Positions 1-8,484 of a stretch of 64,000 nt of DNA are shown here, one piece after another (positions within the stretch are counted from its first letter, which is position 1; each line of letters starts with the position of its first letter). The DNA lies in the NCBI RefSeq assembly GCF_029531655.1, contig NZ_JANRMI010000001.1, forward strand, positions 868,001 through 932,000, given 5' to 3'. Source of the DNA: Bdellovibrio svalbardensis (lineage in GTDB: Bacteria; Bdellovibrionota; Bdellovibrionia; Bdellovibrionales; Bdellovibrionaceae). Position numbers and translations under genes: made by a program. The notes beneath the pieces are model-generated. The model was not told the origin of the DNA and made no database searches. It saw only the letters and a list, made by a program, of their open reading frames with translations.

Positions 1-684
1 TTCCGCTATAAAATGAAGCGCATGGATTTCGCCTTGTCGCATTTCCATGTCGACACCCCGTTGGGATCGGCAGAGATTCATTTGCCGATGTCTGGTGTTC
101 ATAACGTGATGAACTCTTTGGCGGCTTTGGCGGCAGGGATGTCGGCGGGAATTCAGTTAGCGATGTGTTGTGAAGCTCTTTCAAGTTTCACTGGGGTGCC
201 GGGGCGGTTGCAGTCGGTTCCTAACGCTAAAAATGTTTCTGTCTTTGTGGACTACGCTCATTCACCGGATGCTCTTGAAAATGTTCTGACGGCCTTGACG
301 AAGGTTCGAGAGAATCTGAAGGCGCATTCGCGCATCTGGACAGTCTTTGGCTGCGGCGGCGATCGCGATAAGGGCAAACGCCCTTTGATGGCGCAAATGG
401 CTTTAAAATATTCAGATGAAGTGGTGATCACCTCCGACAATCCTCGCACCGAAGATCCGCAGGCGATCATCAATGATATTTTGGCGGGTGTGAGTGATAA
501 AAATAAGGCGCGCGTGATTCTGGATCGCAAAGATGCGATTCTGGAAACCTTGCACAAAGTGCGAGAAGGCGATGTTGTTCTGATTGCGGGTAAAGGTCAT
601 GAAGACTACCAAATCATTGGAACCGAAAAAATTCCATTCAGTGACGTGAAGATTGCAGAACAAGCTTTGCAATCTCGAAAATAG
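1..684 (+). CDS. murE: MurE, UDP-MurNAc-tripeptide synthetase (C-terminal part, start lies upstream of window)
   Basis: Cytoplasmic Mur ligase that adds the third amino acid of the peptidoglycan stem peptide using ATP. The reading frame is open from base 1, so only the last 227 residues are present. Visible Mur ligase motifs are GVHNVMNSLAALAAG, VDYAHSPDALENVL, FGCGGDRDKGKRPLMA and the C-terminal AGKGHEDYQ. The motif SDNPRTEDP contains DNPR, the signature of MurE enzymes that use meso-diaminopimelate, so a DAP-type wall is inferred. The ATP-binding P-loop half lies off the left edge. murF follows 26 bp downstream on the same strand. Confidence 0.96.
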   Translation, partial: FRYKMKRMDFALSHFHVDTPLGSAEIHLPMSGVHNVMNSLAALAAGMSAGIQLAMCCEALSSFTGVPGRLQSVPNAKNVSVFVDYAHSPDALENVLTALTKVRENLKAHSRIWTVFGCGGDRDKGKRPLMAQMALKYSDEVVITSDNPRTEDPQAIINDILAGVSDKNKARVILDRKDAILETLHKVREGDVVLIAGKGHEDYQIIGTEKIPFSDVKIAEQALQSRK

Positions 685-696
685 GGAGTGATTTAA

Positions 697-714
697 ATGA
701 GAGGCAACAGATGA
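697..714 (+). other. Possible 5-codon leader ORF overlapping the murF start
   Basis: An ATG at 697 preceded by GGGAGTG (684-690) opens a five-codon frame (M-R-G-N-R). Its TGA stop at 712-714 overlaps the murF ATG at 711 as ATGA. This could couple murF translation to a mini-ORF, or be chance. There is no protein-level evidence. Confidence 0.25.
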
Positions 715-2132
715 GAGCCATCGATGTGCAAACAATTGAAAAAGTAACTGGGGCTCAAATCATCAGCTCTAAAGCTATCGACTTCAAAGGGATCGGCACA
801 GATACTCGTGCGGATCTTTCAGGCCAGTTGTTTATCTCTCTTAAAGGCGAAGCTTTCGATGCTCATAGCTTTCTGGATAAAGCGGCCGCTCAAGGTGCGA
901 CGGGATTGTTGGTTCATGAGGAAAATGAACAGACCAGAAAACTTGCTGGTCAAGTTACGATTCTCAAGGTTCCTGACACACTGAAGGCACTTCAGCAATT
1001 GGGTACTTGGGCTCGTCGTCAGTCGCACGGCAAGATCGTTGCGATTACGGGTTCCAACGGAAAAACGACGACCAAAGAATTCACTGCCGCGTTGATTGCT
1101 TCGGCAAAAACAGTTCATGTGAATAAAGGCAGCTTCAACAATCACTGGGGTGTTCCGTTTACTTTGCTGCAACTGGATCCAGCTAAAGAAGTAGCGGTCG
1201 TCGAGATGGGCATGAATCACGCGGGCGAACTGACCGAGCTGGTGCATATCGCTGAACCGGATGTTGTCGTTTGCACCATGGTGGGGCGTGCTCACGTGGA
1301 ATTCTTTGGCACGATCGAAAAGATCGCTGAAGCCAAAGAGGAAATCTATAATGCGGCTTCAGAAAAAACGGTTCGTATCTACAATTTGGACAATGAACAA
1401 ACTCACAACATGTATGTGCGCGGGAAAGAAAAGTTTCCGCATTCCAAAATCATGACTTTCTCATCGGAAGATCCGAAAGCAGACGTGCATCTGATGATCA
1501 GTTCAATGAACATGAATGAGATCTTCATCAAAGGCATGATCGGCGGGGTTGAAGGTCAGGCACGTGTGCAGGTTTTCGGGGCACAGAATTTGACGAATTT
1601 GATGGCTGCCGCAGCCTTGGGACTTTCTGTAGGCATGACGCCGAACCAAGTTTGGGCGGGATTGCCTGAATGCAAAACGAACTGGGGACGCAATCAATTG
1701 GTTCATCTCAAGTCGGGAGCACAGATGATCTTTGATGCTTATAACGCCAACCCTGACAGCATGAAGGCCTTGATTGATAATGTGAAACTTCTGTCAGTGC
1801 CAGGAAAGAAAGTCGGCGTTTTTGGACAGATGCGCGAAATGGGTTCTGCGTCGGCCAACTTACACCAGGAGCTTGGTGAAAGAGTCGGCGCTGCAGGATT
1901 TGATAAAGTTTATTTCATCGGTGACGATGCGGAGGCCTTTACTCAAGGCCTTAAAAAAGTAGGTTACGGAAAACCTGCGATGATACAGAAAGATTTCACC
2001 GACGATGCTGGTAAAGACCTGGCGCTAACCTTGGCAAACGGGGATATCGCCGTCGTAAAGGCTTCGCGAGGAACGAAACTGGAACGTTTTGTCTTCCCGT
2101 GTGATCCACTGGATTTCTCTGAAAAGTCTTAA
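711..2132 (+). CDS. murF: MurF, UDP-MurNAc-tripeptide-D-Ala-D-Ala ligase
   Basis: Cytoplasmic ATP-dependent ligase that adds D-Ala-D-Ala to the UDP-MurNAc tripeptide. It is 473 residues, normal for the family. The order is an N-terminal substrate domain with the DTR motif near residue 30, a P-loop AITGSNGKTTTKE at about 111-122, a central NNHWGVPFTLL segment typical of MurF, and a C-terminal FDAYNANPDSMKALI motif. It follows murE closely in the dcw operon. A strong hairpin with a T-run ends the transcript just after the stop. The ATG at 711 has a weak GAGG-like site at 701-704; the better Shine-Dalgarno (GGGAG) fits an ATG at 697 that is out of frame. Confidence 0.97.
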   Translation: MRAIDVQTIEKVTGAQIISSKAIDFKGIGTDTRADLSGQLFISLKGEAFDAHSFLDKAAAQGATGLLVHEENEQTRKLAGQVTILKVPDTLKALQQLGTWARRQSHGKIVAITGSNGKTTTKEFTAALIASAKTVHVNKGSFNNHWGVPFTLLQLDPAKEVAVVEMGMNHAGELTELVHIAEPDVVVCTMVGRAHVEFFGTIEKIAEAKEEIYNAASEKTVRIYNLDNEQTHNMYVRGKEKFPHSKIMTFSSEDPKADVHLMISSMNMNEIFIKGMIGGVEGQARVQVFGAQNLTNLMAAAALGLSVGMTPNQVWAGLPECKTNWGRNQLVHLKSGAQMIFDAYNANPDSMKALIDNVKLLSVPGKKVGVFGQMREMGSASANLHQELGERVGAAGFDKVYFIGDDAEAFTQGLKKVGYGKPAMIQKDFTDDAGKDLALTLANGDIAVVKASRGTKLERFVFPCDPLDFSEKS

Positions 2133-2143
2133 GGTCCAAAACG

Positions 2144-2172
2144 AAAAAGGCAGTCAAGAGACTGCCTTTTTT
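2144..2172. terminator. Bidirectional rho-independent terminator after murF
   Basis: Perfect 12-bp stem AAAAAGGCAGTC / GACTGCCTTTTT with an AAGA loop. It gives a T-run on the + strand and, through the A-run of the left arm, on the - strand. It serves murF and the convergent gene that ends at 2191. Confidence 0.9.
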
Positions 2173-2190
2173 AATATTTAAACAAACTTC

Positions 2191-2889
2191 TTAGAAGTAG
2201 TACATCGCACGAGCGCGAAGTTGGCTGATCTTCATCCAAGATTCGCTTTTGTCGACTGAAAGACCTGATTCCTCGATGCTTTTGACACCGCTGTCGCTCA
2301 ATGTATGCATTGTGATGTAGTATCCGATATCAAAGCCAAGATTTCTAACGGGAACATAACCCACAGAAGCTTGAAGGCCTCCTCCAAGCGGAGCTGCGAA
2401 ATCAGTGATGTTGCCACCAGTAAGCAATGAGGCATGAGCGCCGACCATACCCCAAAGGCCATTCGAGAGTGCATAACCCACGTTCCCTTCAGGACGGATT
2501 TGCGAAAACCCTTTGGATGATTTCAATGTATTTTTTCCGTTGCTGTCATTTTCCACTTTGTTAATCACACCAAGGCCGACCATATAACCGGCTCTTGCTC
2601 GCGGCAAATTCGCATAATTGACCGAGACACCCAGAGCACCAGCGCCTTCATTTGTATTTCCAGAGACTTTGAATTCAGTTCCCGTGCTGGGATCTTTCGC
2701 TTTAATTTGCAAATCACCCATCATGCTGGAGTATTCCAATCCCGCGCTGAAGCCCTTCATCACATAGCTTGAAAATTGATCGCGAGGAGCTTCTGCATTT
2801 TCTTGTTTCATAGCCGAACGACCGCTTTGTGCGAAAGCTGAAGAGGCGAAAGAAAGAACTACGAGTGTTTGGAATACTTGTTTCAACAT
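2191..2889 (-). CDS. Secreted outer-membrane beta-barrel-like protein, unknown function
   Basis: 232 residues with a clear Sec signal peptide (MLKQVFQTLVVLSFASSAFA, cleavage after AFA). The mature part is rich in short alternating hydrophobic/Gly strands (for example YAGYMVGLGVI-like and GFDIGYYITMHT stretches) and ends in an aromatic residue (AMYYF). These features are typical of an outer-membrane barrel. The Shine-Dalgarno is AAGGAG, about 7 bases before the ATG. It is convergent with murF and shares its terminator. No family was recognised, so the location is inferred and the function unknown. Confidence 0.75.
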   Translation of the reverse strand: MLKQVFQTLVVLSFASSAFAQSGRSAMKQENAEAPRDQFSSYVMKGFSAGLEYSSMMGDLQIKAKDPSTGTEFKVSGNTNEGAGALGVSVNYANLPRARAGYMVGLGVINKVENDSNGKNTLKSSKGFSQIRPEGNVGYALSNGLWGMVGAHASLLTGGNITDFAAPLGGGLQASVGYVPVRNLGFDIGYYITMHTLSDSGVKSIEESGLSVDKSESWMKISQLRARAMYYF

Positions 2890-3047
2890 GAGATTCTCCT
2901 TTTTGATTACTTTTTAAAAGCTTGCAGAAAGGAATGAATGCAAGGCTGAGGCCACCTAGGATTCAATAAAATGAGCCAGGCAAACACAAGGGTGTTTCGC
3001 TTTGAGAATGGACCCATTTGTGGCAGCTCCTGTAAACGGATGCAACA

Positions 3048-3878
3048 TTATTTGTCTGGAGCGGTGTCGATCTTGCTTAAATAGTCTTTGGTGATTTTCT
3101 CGATTTCATGGTTTTGTTTCATTTTGGAAATAGCCGCGTTGAACTCTTTGATAAAATCCTTTTTATAAGGAAACTTTTTATCATCCATGCTGAAGGCCAG
3201 GTAGCCATCTTCTTCAGAGACCACTGCGACTTCTTCCAATTCGGGGGCATTTTTCGGCCACTCACCATGCTGTTTTAAGGTTTTTAAAGTGTACAAAATT
3301 GCATTGCGATCATTGACGTAGGCGTCGGTTTTTTTGGTAATTAAGTTGCGCAAATTTTGTTCGTTATTGTTGGATTCTTGGATCTTAATTTTTTTATTCT
3401 TAACGGCTTCGCCAAACTCTCTACCCGCGATATCCATCGTGCCTGTGAAAATACCAACGGTATGTCCAAACCAATCGCCGGGCCAATTTCGTTTGTTTTT
3501 ATTTGCGGAATCTTTCAATGCATACACAACAACCGTTTCTTTAAGGATGGGTGTTGAATAGTCTTTGATGAAAGGACGCTCCAGCGGACGATAATAGGGT
3601 GGATAGACAGCAAAAACTTCGCGCTGTTCAAGAGCCTTCATAGCTCGTGGCCAGGGCAAAGGCTTAATCGAGACTTGGTAGCCCTTCATCTCTTTGAAGG
3701 CCCTTTTCATGATTTCAGTATAGATTCCTTGTGGGTTTCTATGTTTGTCAGCATAGGAATAGGGTTGATAAGCATCATCACAATAGACGACAACCCTAAG
3801 AGGGGCGGCGGCATGTGTGTTATTGGAAAAGCCGCCAGTGGCAGTCATTACCAAAAAGATTAAGCTCATCAGTCGCAT
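3048..3878 (-). CDS. Periplasmic solute-binding protein (SBP_bac_3 / amino-acid-binding type)
   Basis: 276 residues with a signal peptide ending near THAAA. The mature protein opens with PLRVVVYCDDAYQPYSY and then GIYTEIMKRAFKEM, the usual start of family-3 solute-binding proteins (strand, then 'P-Y-[ST]' ligand segment, then helix). Later segments (VGIFTGTMDIAGREFGEAV and LITKKTDAYVNDRNAILYTL) match the second lobe. No permease or ATPase gene is adjacent, so it may act as an orphan binder or as a polar-amino-acid sensor. The ligand is not predictable from sequence alone. Confidence 0.85.
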   Translation of the reverse strand: MRLMSLIFLVMTATGGFSNNTHAAAPLRVVVYCDDAYQPYSYADKHRNPQGIYTEIMKRAFKEMKGYQVSIKPLPWPRAMKALEQREVFAVYPPYYRPLERPFIKDYSTPILKETVVVYALKDSANKNKRNWPGDWFGHTVGIFTGTMDIAGREFGEAVKNKKIKIQESNNNEQNLRNLITKKTDAYVNDRNAILYTLKTLKQHGEWPKNAPELEEVAVVSEEDGYLAFSMDDKKFPYKKDFIKEFNAAISKMKQNHEIEKITKDYLSKIDTAPDK

Positions 3879-4040
3879 TAAATAGCCTCATTAACGTTCA
3901 GGATTTCAGGCTCCCCATTTCGCCACTAAGAACACGGGGCTGCAACAACTTAAGAGGGCTTTGCTCCTAGCACAATAGTTTTATATGGCGTTCAATCGAG
4001 TACCACCTGTTGGGCCGATGATTTGTTGCTGAAAATTAAA

Positions 4041-4069
4041 TTAACCAAATGATTTCAAATACTTATAAA
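4041..4069 (+). promoter_or_regulatory. Candidate sigma70-type promoter for mraY
   Basis: TTAACC at 4041-4046, a 17-bp spacer, and TATAAA at 4064-4069. It would start transcription about 120 bp before mraY and place the stem-loop repeat in the 5' leader. Called by eye against TTGACA/TATAAT. Confidence 0.35.
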
Positions 4070-4138
4070 CTAACTGTTGCTTTTGCGGAAGCAAATGTGC
4101 TAAACCCTTAAAGTTCCAAAACAAATTCAAATTTCAGT

Positions 4139-4164
4139 TCTACACTCTGACTTCGTCGGAGTAG
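4139..4164 (-). repeat. 26-bp stem-loop repeat, copy A
   Basis: Read on the - strand it starts CTACTCCGAC, has the loop GAA, continues GTCAGAGT and ends GTAGA. It shares outer bases, loop and tail with copies at 6743 and 7218. The stem pairs fully on the + strand transcript if one G-U pair is allowed. Confidence 0.75.
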
Positions 4165-4193
4165 ACGATACGGACATAGGGGATTCGCGCAGC

Positions 4194-5270
4194 ATGCTTT
4201 ATCAATGGCTTTATTCGATGGCAGATCAGTTTTCTCCGTTGAATGTATTTCGCTATATCACAGTTAGAACATTTATCGCCTTTTTCACATCTTTCCTTCT
4301 TTGCTGGATGTGGGGACCTTACTTCATCAAGCGTTTGCAGATGAAGCACTTCGGTCAGTCGATTCGTGACGACGGCCCTCAGACACATAAGAAAAAAGCG
4401 GGCACGCCAACAATGGGTGGTGGTTTGATTCTTCTATCCACTTTGATTCCATGTTTGTTGTGGGTGGACATGATGAACCCATTGGTGTGGGCTGTTCTGA
4501 TTATCACTTGGGGCTTTGGATTCATCGGGTACATGGATGATTGGCTCAAAGTCAGTAAGAAGAACTCCAAAGGTCTTTCTGGAAAAATTCGTCTTGCTGG
4601 CGAGTTCTTGATCAGCGGTGCCGTGGTTGCCTACCTGGTTCAATATCACAATCTGAGCACTTCAGTGACGATTCCCTTCGTTAAATCTTTGTCGTTCGAT
4701 CTTGGTTATTTCTATATCGTGTTCGCAGCCTTGGTAGTGGTCGGAACTGCGAATGCCGTGAATTTAACAGACGGCTTGGACGGACTTGCGATTGTGCCGG
4801 TGATGATCTCGGCAGCGACTTTGGGTTTGTTTGCTTATGTCACAGGTCACTTTTCTATTGCGAGCTATTTGCAAATCCATCACGTGGTGGGTGCCGGGGA
4901 GTTGGCTCCCGTGGCAGCGACGATCGTTGCCGCAGGTATGGGCTTCTTGTGGTTCAATGCCTACCCAGCGCAAGTTTTCATGGGTGACGTGGGCTCTTTG
5001 TCTTTGGGTGGATTTCTGGGATCAATGGCCGTCATCACTCAGAATGAGTTGTTGATGGTAGTACTGGGCGGGGTTTTCGTGGTCGAAGCTCTTTCTGTGA
5101 TCACACAAGTTATTTCCTTTAAACTCACAGGGAAGAGAGTTTTCAAGATGGCACCAATTCATCATCACTTTGAATTGGCGGGCCTGACAGAGACGAAGAT
5201 CATCGTTCGTTTCTGGATTATTTCTATTTTATTGGCTGTTCTAAGTTTGGCGACTCTCAAGTTGAGGTAA
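4194..5270 (+). CDS. mraY: MraY, phospho-MurNAc-pentapeptide translocase (lipid I synthase)
   Basis: Inner-membrane enzyme that transfers phospho-MurNAc-pentapeptide from UDP to undecaprenyl phosphate. It is 358 residues, the usual family length, with about ten membrane segments. Diagnostic motifs are [20 protein letters not shown] near residue 60, [13 protein letters not shown] (Mg-binding Asp pair), [12 protein letters not shown] and [12 protein letters not shown] (HHH motif). The start ATG has GGGGA about 10 bases upstream. murD begins 3 bp after the stop. Unlike in most dcw clusters, mraY is separated from murF by two unrelated minus-strand genes. Confidence 0.97.
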   Translation: MLYQWLYSMADQFSPLNVFRYITVRTFIAFFTSFLLCWMWGPYFIKRLQMKHFGQSIRDDGPQTHKKKAGTPTMGGGLILLSTLIPCLLWVDMMNPLVWAVLIITWGFGFIGYMDDWLKVSKKNSKGLSGKIRLAGEFLISGAVVAYLVQYHNLSTSVTIPFVKSLSFDLGYFYIVFAALVVVGTANAVNLTDGLDGLAIVPVMISAATLGLFAYVTGHFSIASYLQIHHVVGAGELAPVAATIVAAGMGFLWFNAYPAQVFMGDVGSLSLGGFLGSMAVITQNELLMVVLGGVFVVEALSVITQVISFKLTGKRVFKMAPIHHHFELAGLTETKIIVRFWIISILLAVLSLATLKLR

Positions 5271-5273
5271 GAA

Positions 5274-6662
5274 ATGTATAAAGAGTTTAGTGAATTAAAA
5301 GATAAAAGAATTCTAGTTGTGGGCCTTGGTAAAACAGGCGCGGCCTTGGCGCACTTCCTGACTAAGCATGGTGCCCAAGTGACGGTAACGGATCATAAAT
5401 CCAAGCCGGAATTGTCTGTGCAGCTGGAACAATTGGGTGAATTGCCAATCAAGTTTGAGTTGGGTGGACACAGTCCGAAAACCTTCATCGCGCAAGATCT
5501 AGTGATCTTGTCTCCGGGTGTGCCTTCAAACTTGAAGATCTTTGATTATGCAAGATCTCAAGGTATCAAGATCACGGGTGAGTTCGAATTCTCTGCAGGT
5601 TTCATCAAAGAGCCGATCATTGGTTTGACTGGTACAAACGGTAAAACGACTGTTGCGAAATTGACTGAAGCGATCTTAACCGAATCCGGTGTAAAAACTT
5701 GGGTTGGCGGCGCGACTGACAAACCATTGGTGGAGTATCTTCGTTCAGAAGAAAAAGCCCAGGTGGTGATCGCAGAAGTTTCAAGCTTCATGCTTGAGCA
5801 TTGCGATACTTTCAATCCTGGCAACGTGGTGTTCACGAACTTGGCTGAAAACCACTTGGATCGTTATCGTTCTATGGAAGAGTACGTAAATGCAAAACGC
5901 CGTATCTTCAAAAACACCAACCAAGCAACGACAAGCATCTTGAATGCCGATGACAATGCGGTGGTGGAGTTGGCGCGTGATCCAGCGGTTCAGCGTGGAC
6001 GTATCTTCTACTTCTCTCGTAAACCAGCCTTGGAACCACAGATCATGAACATCGGTGGTGCTGTGAATATCGGCGACGAAATTCGCGTGCGCACAGGTCC
6101 AGAGATCGAAAGCTTCAGCATCAAAAATATGAAAATGCGTGGCAAACACTCTGTAGAAAACATCATGGCGGCGATTCTTGCTTCCCGTGAGCATGGTGCC
6201 ACTCGTGAAGCGGTTCAAAAAGTGATTGAGACCTTCAAGGCTCTTCCTCACCGTATTGAATACGTGCGTAAAGTGGGCGGAGTGATGTTCTACAATGACT
6301 CTAAAGCTACAAACGTTCATGCAGTTCTTCGCGCTTTGGATACTTTCGATGAGAACGTGATCCTGATCGCGGGTGGTAAAGACACGAATTTGAACTACGA
6401 ACCTCTTCGTTCAGTGGTTAAGAGAAAGGTGAAAACCTTGATCTTGGTCGGGGAAGCGAAAGAAAGAATAAATCGCGACCTTGGTGACTTCTCTGAGACC
6501 TTCTTGATCGGTACATTTGAGGAGGCGGTTTTGATTGCTTATCAAAAGTCGAGAATTGGTGACGTCGTTCTGCTATCTCCAGGATGCTCAAGCTTTGACA
6601 TGTTTGACAGTTTTGAAGAACGCGGCGATTATTTCAAAGAGATCGTGAGAAAATTTCATTGA
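5274..6662 (+). CDS. murD: MurD, UDP-MurNAc-L-Ala--D-Glu ligase
   Basis: Cytoplasmic Mur ligase that adds D-glutamate to UDP-MurNAc-L-Ala. It is 462 residues. The Rossmann-like N-terminus VVGLGKTGAALAHFL is followed by the P-loop GLTGTNGKTTVAKL at about 117-130, the central NHLDRYRSMEEY, and the C-terminal YNDSKATNVHAVLRAL, LIAGGKDTNLNY and LLSPGCSSFDMFDSFEERG motifs, all characteristic of MurD. The gene begins 3 bp after mraY with its Shine-Dalgarno (GAGG) inside the mraY end, so translation is probably coupled. A terminator follows. Confidence 0.97.
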   Translation: MYKEFSELKDKRILVVGLGKTGAALAHFLTKHGAQVTVTDHKSKPELSVQLEQLGELPIKFELGGHSPKTFIAQDLVILSPGVPSNLKIFDYARSQGIKITGEFEFSAGFIKEPIIGLTGTNGKTTVAKLTEAILTESGVKTWVGGATDKPLVEYLRSEEKAQVVIAEVSSFMLEHCDTFNPGNVVFTNLAENHLDRYRSMEEYVNAKRRIFKNTNQATTSILNADDNAVVELARDPAVQRGRIFYFSRKPALEPQIMNIGGAVNIGDEIRVRTGPEIESFSIKNMKMRGKHSVENIMAAILASREHGATREAVQKVIETFKALPHRIEYVRKVGGVMFYNDSKATNVHAVLRALDTFDENVILIAGGKDTNLNYEPLRSVVKRKVKTLILVGEAKERINRDLGDFSETFLIGTFEEAVLIAYQKSRIGDVVLLSPGCSSFDMFDSFEERGDYFKEIVRKFH

Positions 6663-6699
6663 TTCGACAGTCTTTAGGGACGCTGAATTGAGAATTAAC

Positions 6700-6732
6700 A
6701 AAAGCTCTCCATCGATGGGGAGCTTTTTTTTT
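6700..6732 (+). terminator. Rho-independent terminator after murD
   Basis: Stem AAAGCTCTCC (6701-6710) with GGGGAGCTTT (6717-6726), one G-T pair, then an eight-base T-run. It separates murD from the small lipoprotein gene and ftsW, so the cluster is made of several transcripts. Confidence 0.9.
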
Positions 6733-6742
6733 GATGTTTAAC

Positions 6743-6768
6743 CTACTTCAGCGAAGCTGAAGTGCAGA
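6743..6768 (+). repeat. 26-bp stem-loop repeat, copy B
   Basis: Starts CTACTTCAGC, loop GAA, then GCTGAAGT, ending GCAGA; a perfect 8-bp stem. It has the same layout as copies A and C with compensatory stem changes. It lies just before the AGGAGG Shine-Dalgarno (6775-6780) of the lipoprotein gene. Confidence 0.8.
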
Positions 6769-6785
6769 CCGGCCAGGAGGGCTTT

Positions 6786-7214
6786 GTGTTTCGTCTTTGT
6801 GCAATCGCACTTTCATCTCTCTTTCTACTTTCTGCTTGTGCTTCTGGAACGTTTAAAGCTCGCCAAGAACAACGCGAAAAAATGGCTTCTTCCACTGGCA
6901 TGTATTGCGAGTTTGTTAATGGTGATACGCATCCTGATATCGACGTTGAGCTCAATTTGCAGATGGCACGTCGCTGTGATGCGAATAAGAACTTCTCAAT
7001 TACCAACTATAAAAATGTCTCTGATCAAATTGGTGTGATGTATTGTTGCGCAATGCAGGGTCATGAGCCGAGAGTTTCAAAGCGCGAAAGATCAGCACCG
7101 CCGGCGCCAGCAATGACTCCGGCACAGCCTCCTGTTGCTGCGAAGCAAGCTCCAGCGGCTCCGGCTTCTGCTCCCAAAGCGGATGAGTCGAACGACGAAA
7201 TCGTCGCAGAGTAG
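6786..7214 (+). CDS. Small lipoprotein with Pro/Ala-rich tail, unknown function
   Basis: The start is GTG 6786, five bases after a perfect AGGAGG; it yields a type II signal peptide MFRLCAIALSSLFLLSAC with the lipobox LSAC. An earlier in-frame ATG at 6762 lacks these features. The mature part (about 125 residues) has four further cysteines (for example MYCEF, RRCDA, MYCCAM). It ends in a low-complexity Pro/Ala segment (PAPAMTPAQPPVAAKQAPAAP) that could be a flexible or wall-spanning tail. No family was recognised. The gene is an insert between murD and ftsW and is bracketed by inverted copies B and C of the stem-loop repeat. Confidence 0.8.
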   Translation: MFRLCAIALSSLFLLSACASGTFKARQEQREKMASSTGMYCEFVNGDTHPDIDVELNLQMARRCDANKNFSITNYKNVSDQIGVMYCCAMQGHEPRVSKRERSAPPAPAMTPAQPPVAAKQAPAAPASAPKADESNDEIVAE

Positions 7215-7217
7215 CTG

Positions 7218-7243
7218 TCTGCACTCCGGCATCGCCGGAGTAG
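7218..7243 (-). repeat. 26-bp stem-loop repeat, copy C
   Basis: Read on the - strand it starts CTACTCCGGC, loop GAT, then GCCGGAGT, ending GCAGA; a perfect 8-bp stem. It begins 4 bp after the lipoprotein stop and is followed on the + strand by TTTTT at 7249-7253, so it may also work as that gene's terminator. A second small stem (GTCTAG 7243-7248 with CTAGAC 7262-7267) overlaps the T-run. Confidence 0.8.
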
Positions 7244-7311
7244 TCTAGTTTTTCCCCAAGCCTAGACGTGAAACGGACTTCTGATTAAGCTAAAGGTCAG
7301 GAGTCCGCACC

Positions 7312-8484
7312 ATGTTGAGATACTTATCCAGCAGCTTGTTTTTGGCTATCATCACTCTTTTGGGAATTGGTCTTGTCCAAGTTTACTCATCGAGTTTTAT
7401 CTTCGCGATCGAATCTTATGGCGACGGTTTGTTTTTCTTTAAGCGCCAATTTATCTTTGCAATCATTGCTGTCGCAGTTCTGATCGGAACGATTCATATT
7501 CCTTTTCGATACATTGAAAAGTACGGCTGGACATTGTGGTTTGCCGCAGCGGTCGGAGTTCTTGCGACCTTTGTTCCGGGTTTGGGTGTTCGAGTGGGCG
7601 GTGCGATTCGTTGGATCCAATTGCCTTTCGGAATTCGCTTTGAGCCGGCAGAGCTTTTGAAAATTGCATTCTCTGTTTGGTTCGCAAGCTTGATGTGCCG
7701 TAAGGACAATAGCTTGGGCCGCGTGAAATGGCATTGGCTGGTTCTGGCTCTTATAGCGCCATTACTGCTTCTTTTGAAACAGCCTGACTTCGGAAGCTTT
7801 GCGATCATCATGATGGTGGGCGTGGCTTTGTTATTTGCTTTCGGATTGCAGTGGAAGTATATCGCCGGTGCCTTGGCGATTATGATTCCAGCATTCTATT
7901 TCCTGGTAATGCTTGTTCCTTATCGTCGCGCCCGCGTTTTGGCTTTCTTGGATCCATGGGCCGATCCTGCGCAAAAAGGCTTTCAAGTGATTCAAAGCAT
8001 GCTCAGCTTCCATTCCGGTGGATTGACGGGAGCTGGTCTTGGTCAAGGCCAAGGAAAGTTGTTCTTCCTTCCAGAAGCGCATACGGATTTCACTTTGGCG
8101 GTCTTCGGGGAAGAAATGGGTTTTGTCGGCTTCGTGGCAATTCTGGCTTTGTATGGCTTTGTGGTCTTCCGCGGAATTCAAATCGCAGTCAAAGCTGAGG
8201 AGCCTTATAAGAGGGCTCTTGCGCTGGGTCTGAGCGTGACTTTTGCCCTGAGCGTGTTTATTAATTCCGGCGTGGTCATGGGCCTGTTGCCAACGAAAGG
8301 TCTGACCTTGCCATTCCTGAGTTACGGCGGAAGCTCTCTTGTGGCATTATGTTTTATGTTCGGTTTGATTTTAAATATTGAGAATTCATTCGAAGAAGAT
8401 AGATTCTCTAAAAGATTTGGCCAATCAAATATGGGCCCGAACGGACAATCTCGTTGGAAAACTTCGAAGGTGAAAAATTCATGA
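7312..8484 (+). CDS. ftsW: FtsW, SEDS-family septal peptidoglycan polymerase
   Basis: Polytopic inner-membrane SEDS protein that polymerises lipid II at the division septum with a class B PBP. It is 390 residues with about ten hydrophobic segments. Family motifs are GAIRWIQLPFGIRFEPAELLK, PEAHTDFTLAVFGEEMGF and GLTLPFLSYGGSSL near the C-terminus. Because it lies beside murG in a dcw cluster, FtsW is favoured over RodA. The ATG has GGAG about 8 bases upstream. The stop overlaps the murG start as ATGA. Confidence 0.95.
   Translation: MLRYLSSSLFLAIITLLGIGLVQVYSSSFIFAIESYGDGLFFFKRQFIFAIIAVAVLIGTIHIPFRYIEKYGWTLWFAAAVGVLATFVPGLGVRVGGAIRWIQLPFGIRFEPAELLKIAFSVWFASLMCRKDNSLGRVKWHWLVLALIAPLLLLLKQPDFGSFAIIMMVGVALLFAFGLQWKYIAGALAIMIPAFYFLVMLVPYRRARVLAFLDPWADPAQKGFQVIQSMLSFHSGGLTGAGLGQGQGKLFFLPEAHTDFTLAVFGEEMGFVGFVAILALYGFVVFRGIQIAVKAEEPYKRALALGLSVTFALSVFINSGVVMGLLPTKGLTLPFLSYGGSSLVALCFMFGLILNIENSFEEDRFSKRFGQSNMGPNGQSRWKTSKVKNS

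Larger units (their letters stand above)
3879..4193. other. 315-bp intergenic region between divergent genes (solute-binding protein and mraY)
   Basis: This stretch should contain the promoters of both divergent genes. It holds a candidate mraY promoter (4041-4069), a small hairpin TTGCTT-TTGCGG-AAGCAA near 4076-4094, and one copy of the 26-bp stem-loop repeat (4139-4164) in the mraY leader. No convincing ORF is present. Confidence 0.7.

Noticed and set aside
819-1295. 158-codon minus-strand open frame within murF
   Set aside because: It is antisense to conserved murF sequence, with no signal or domain pattern.
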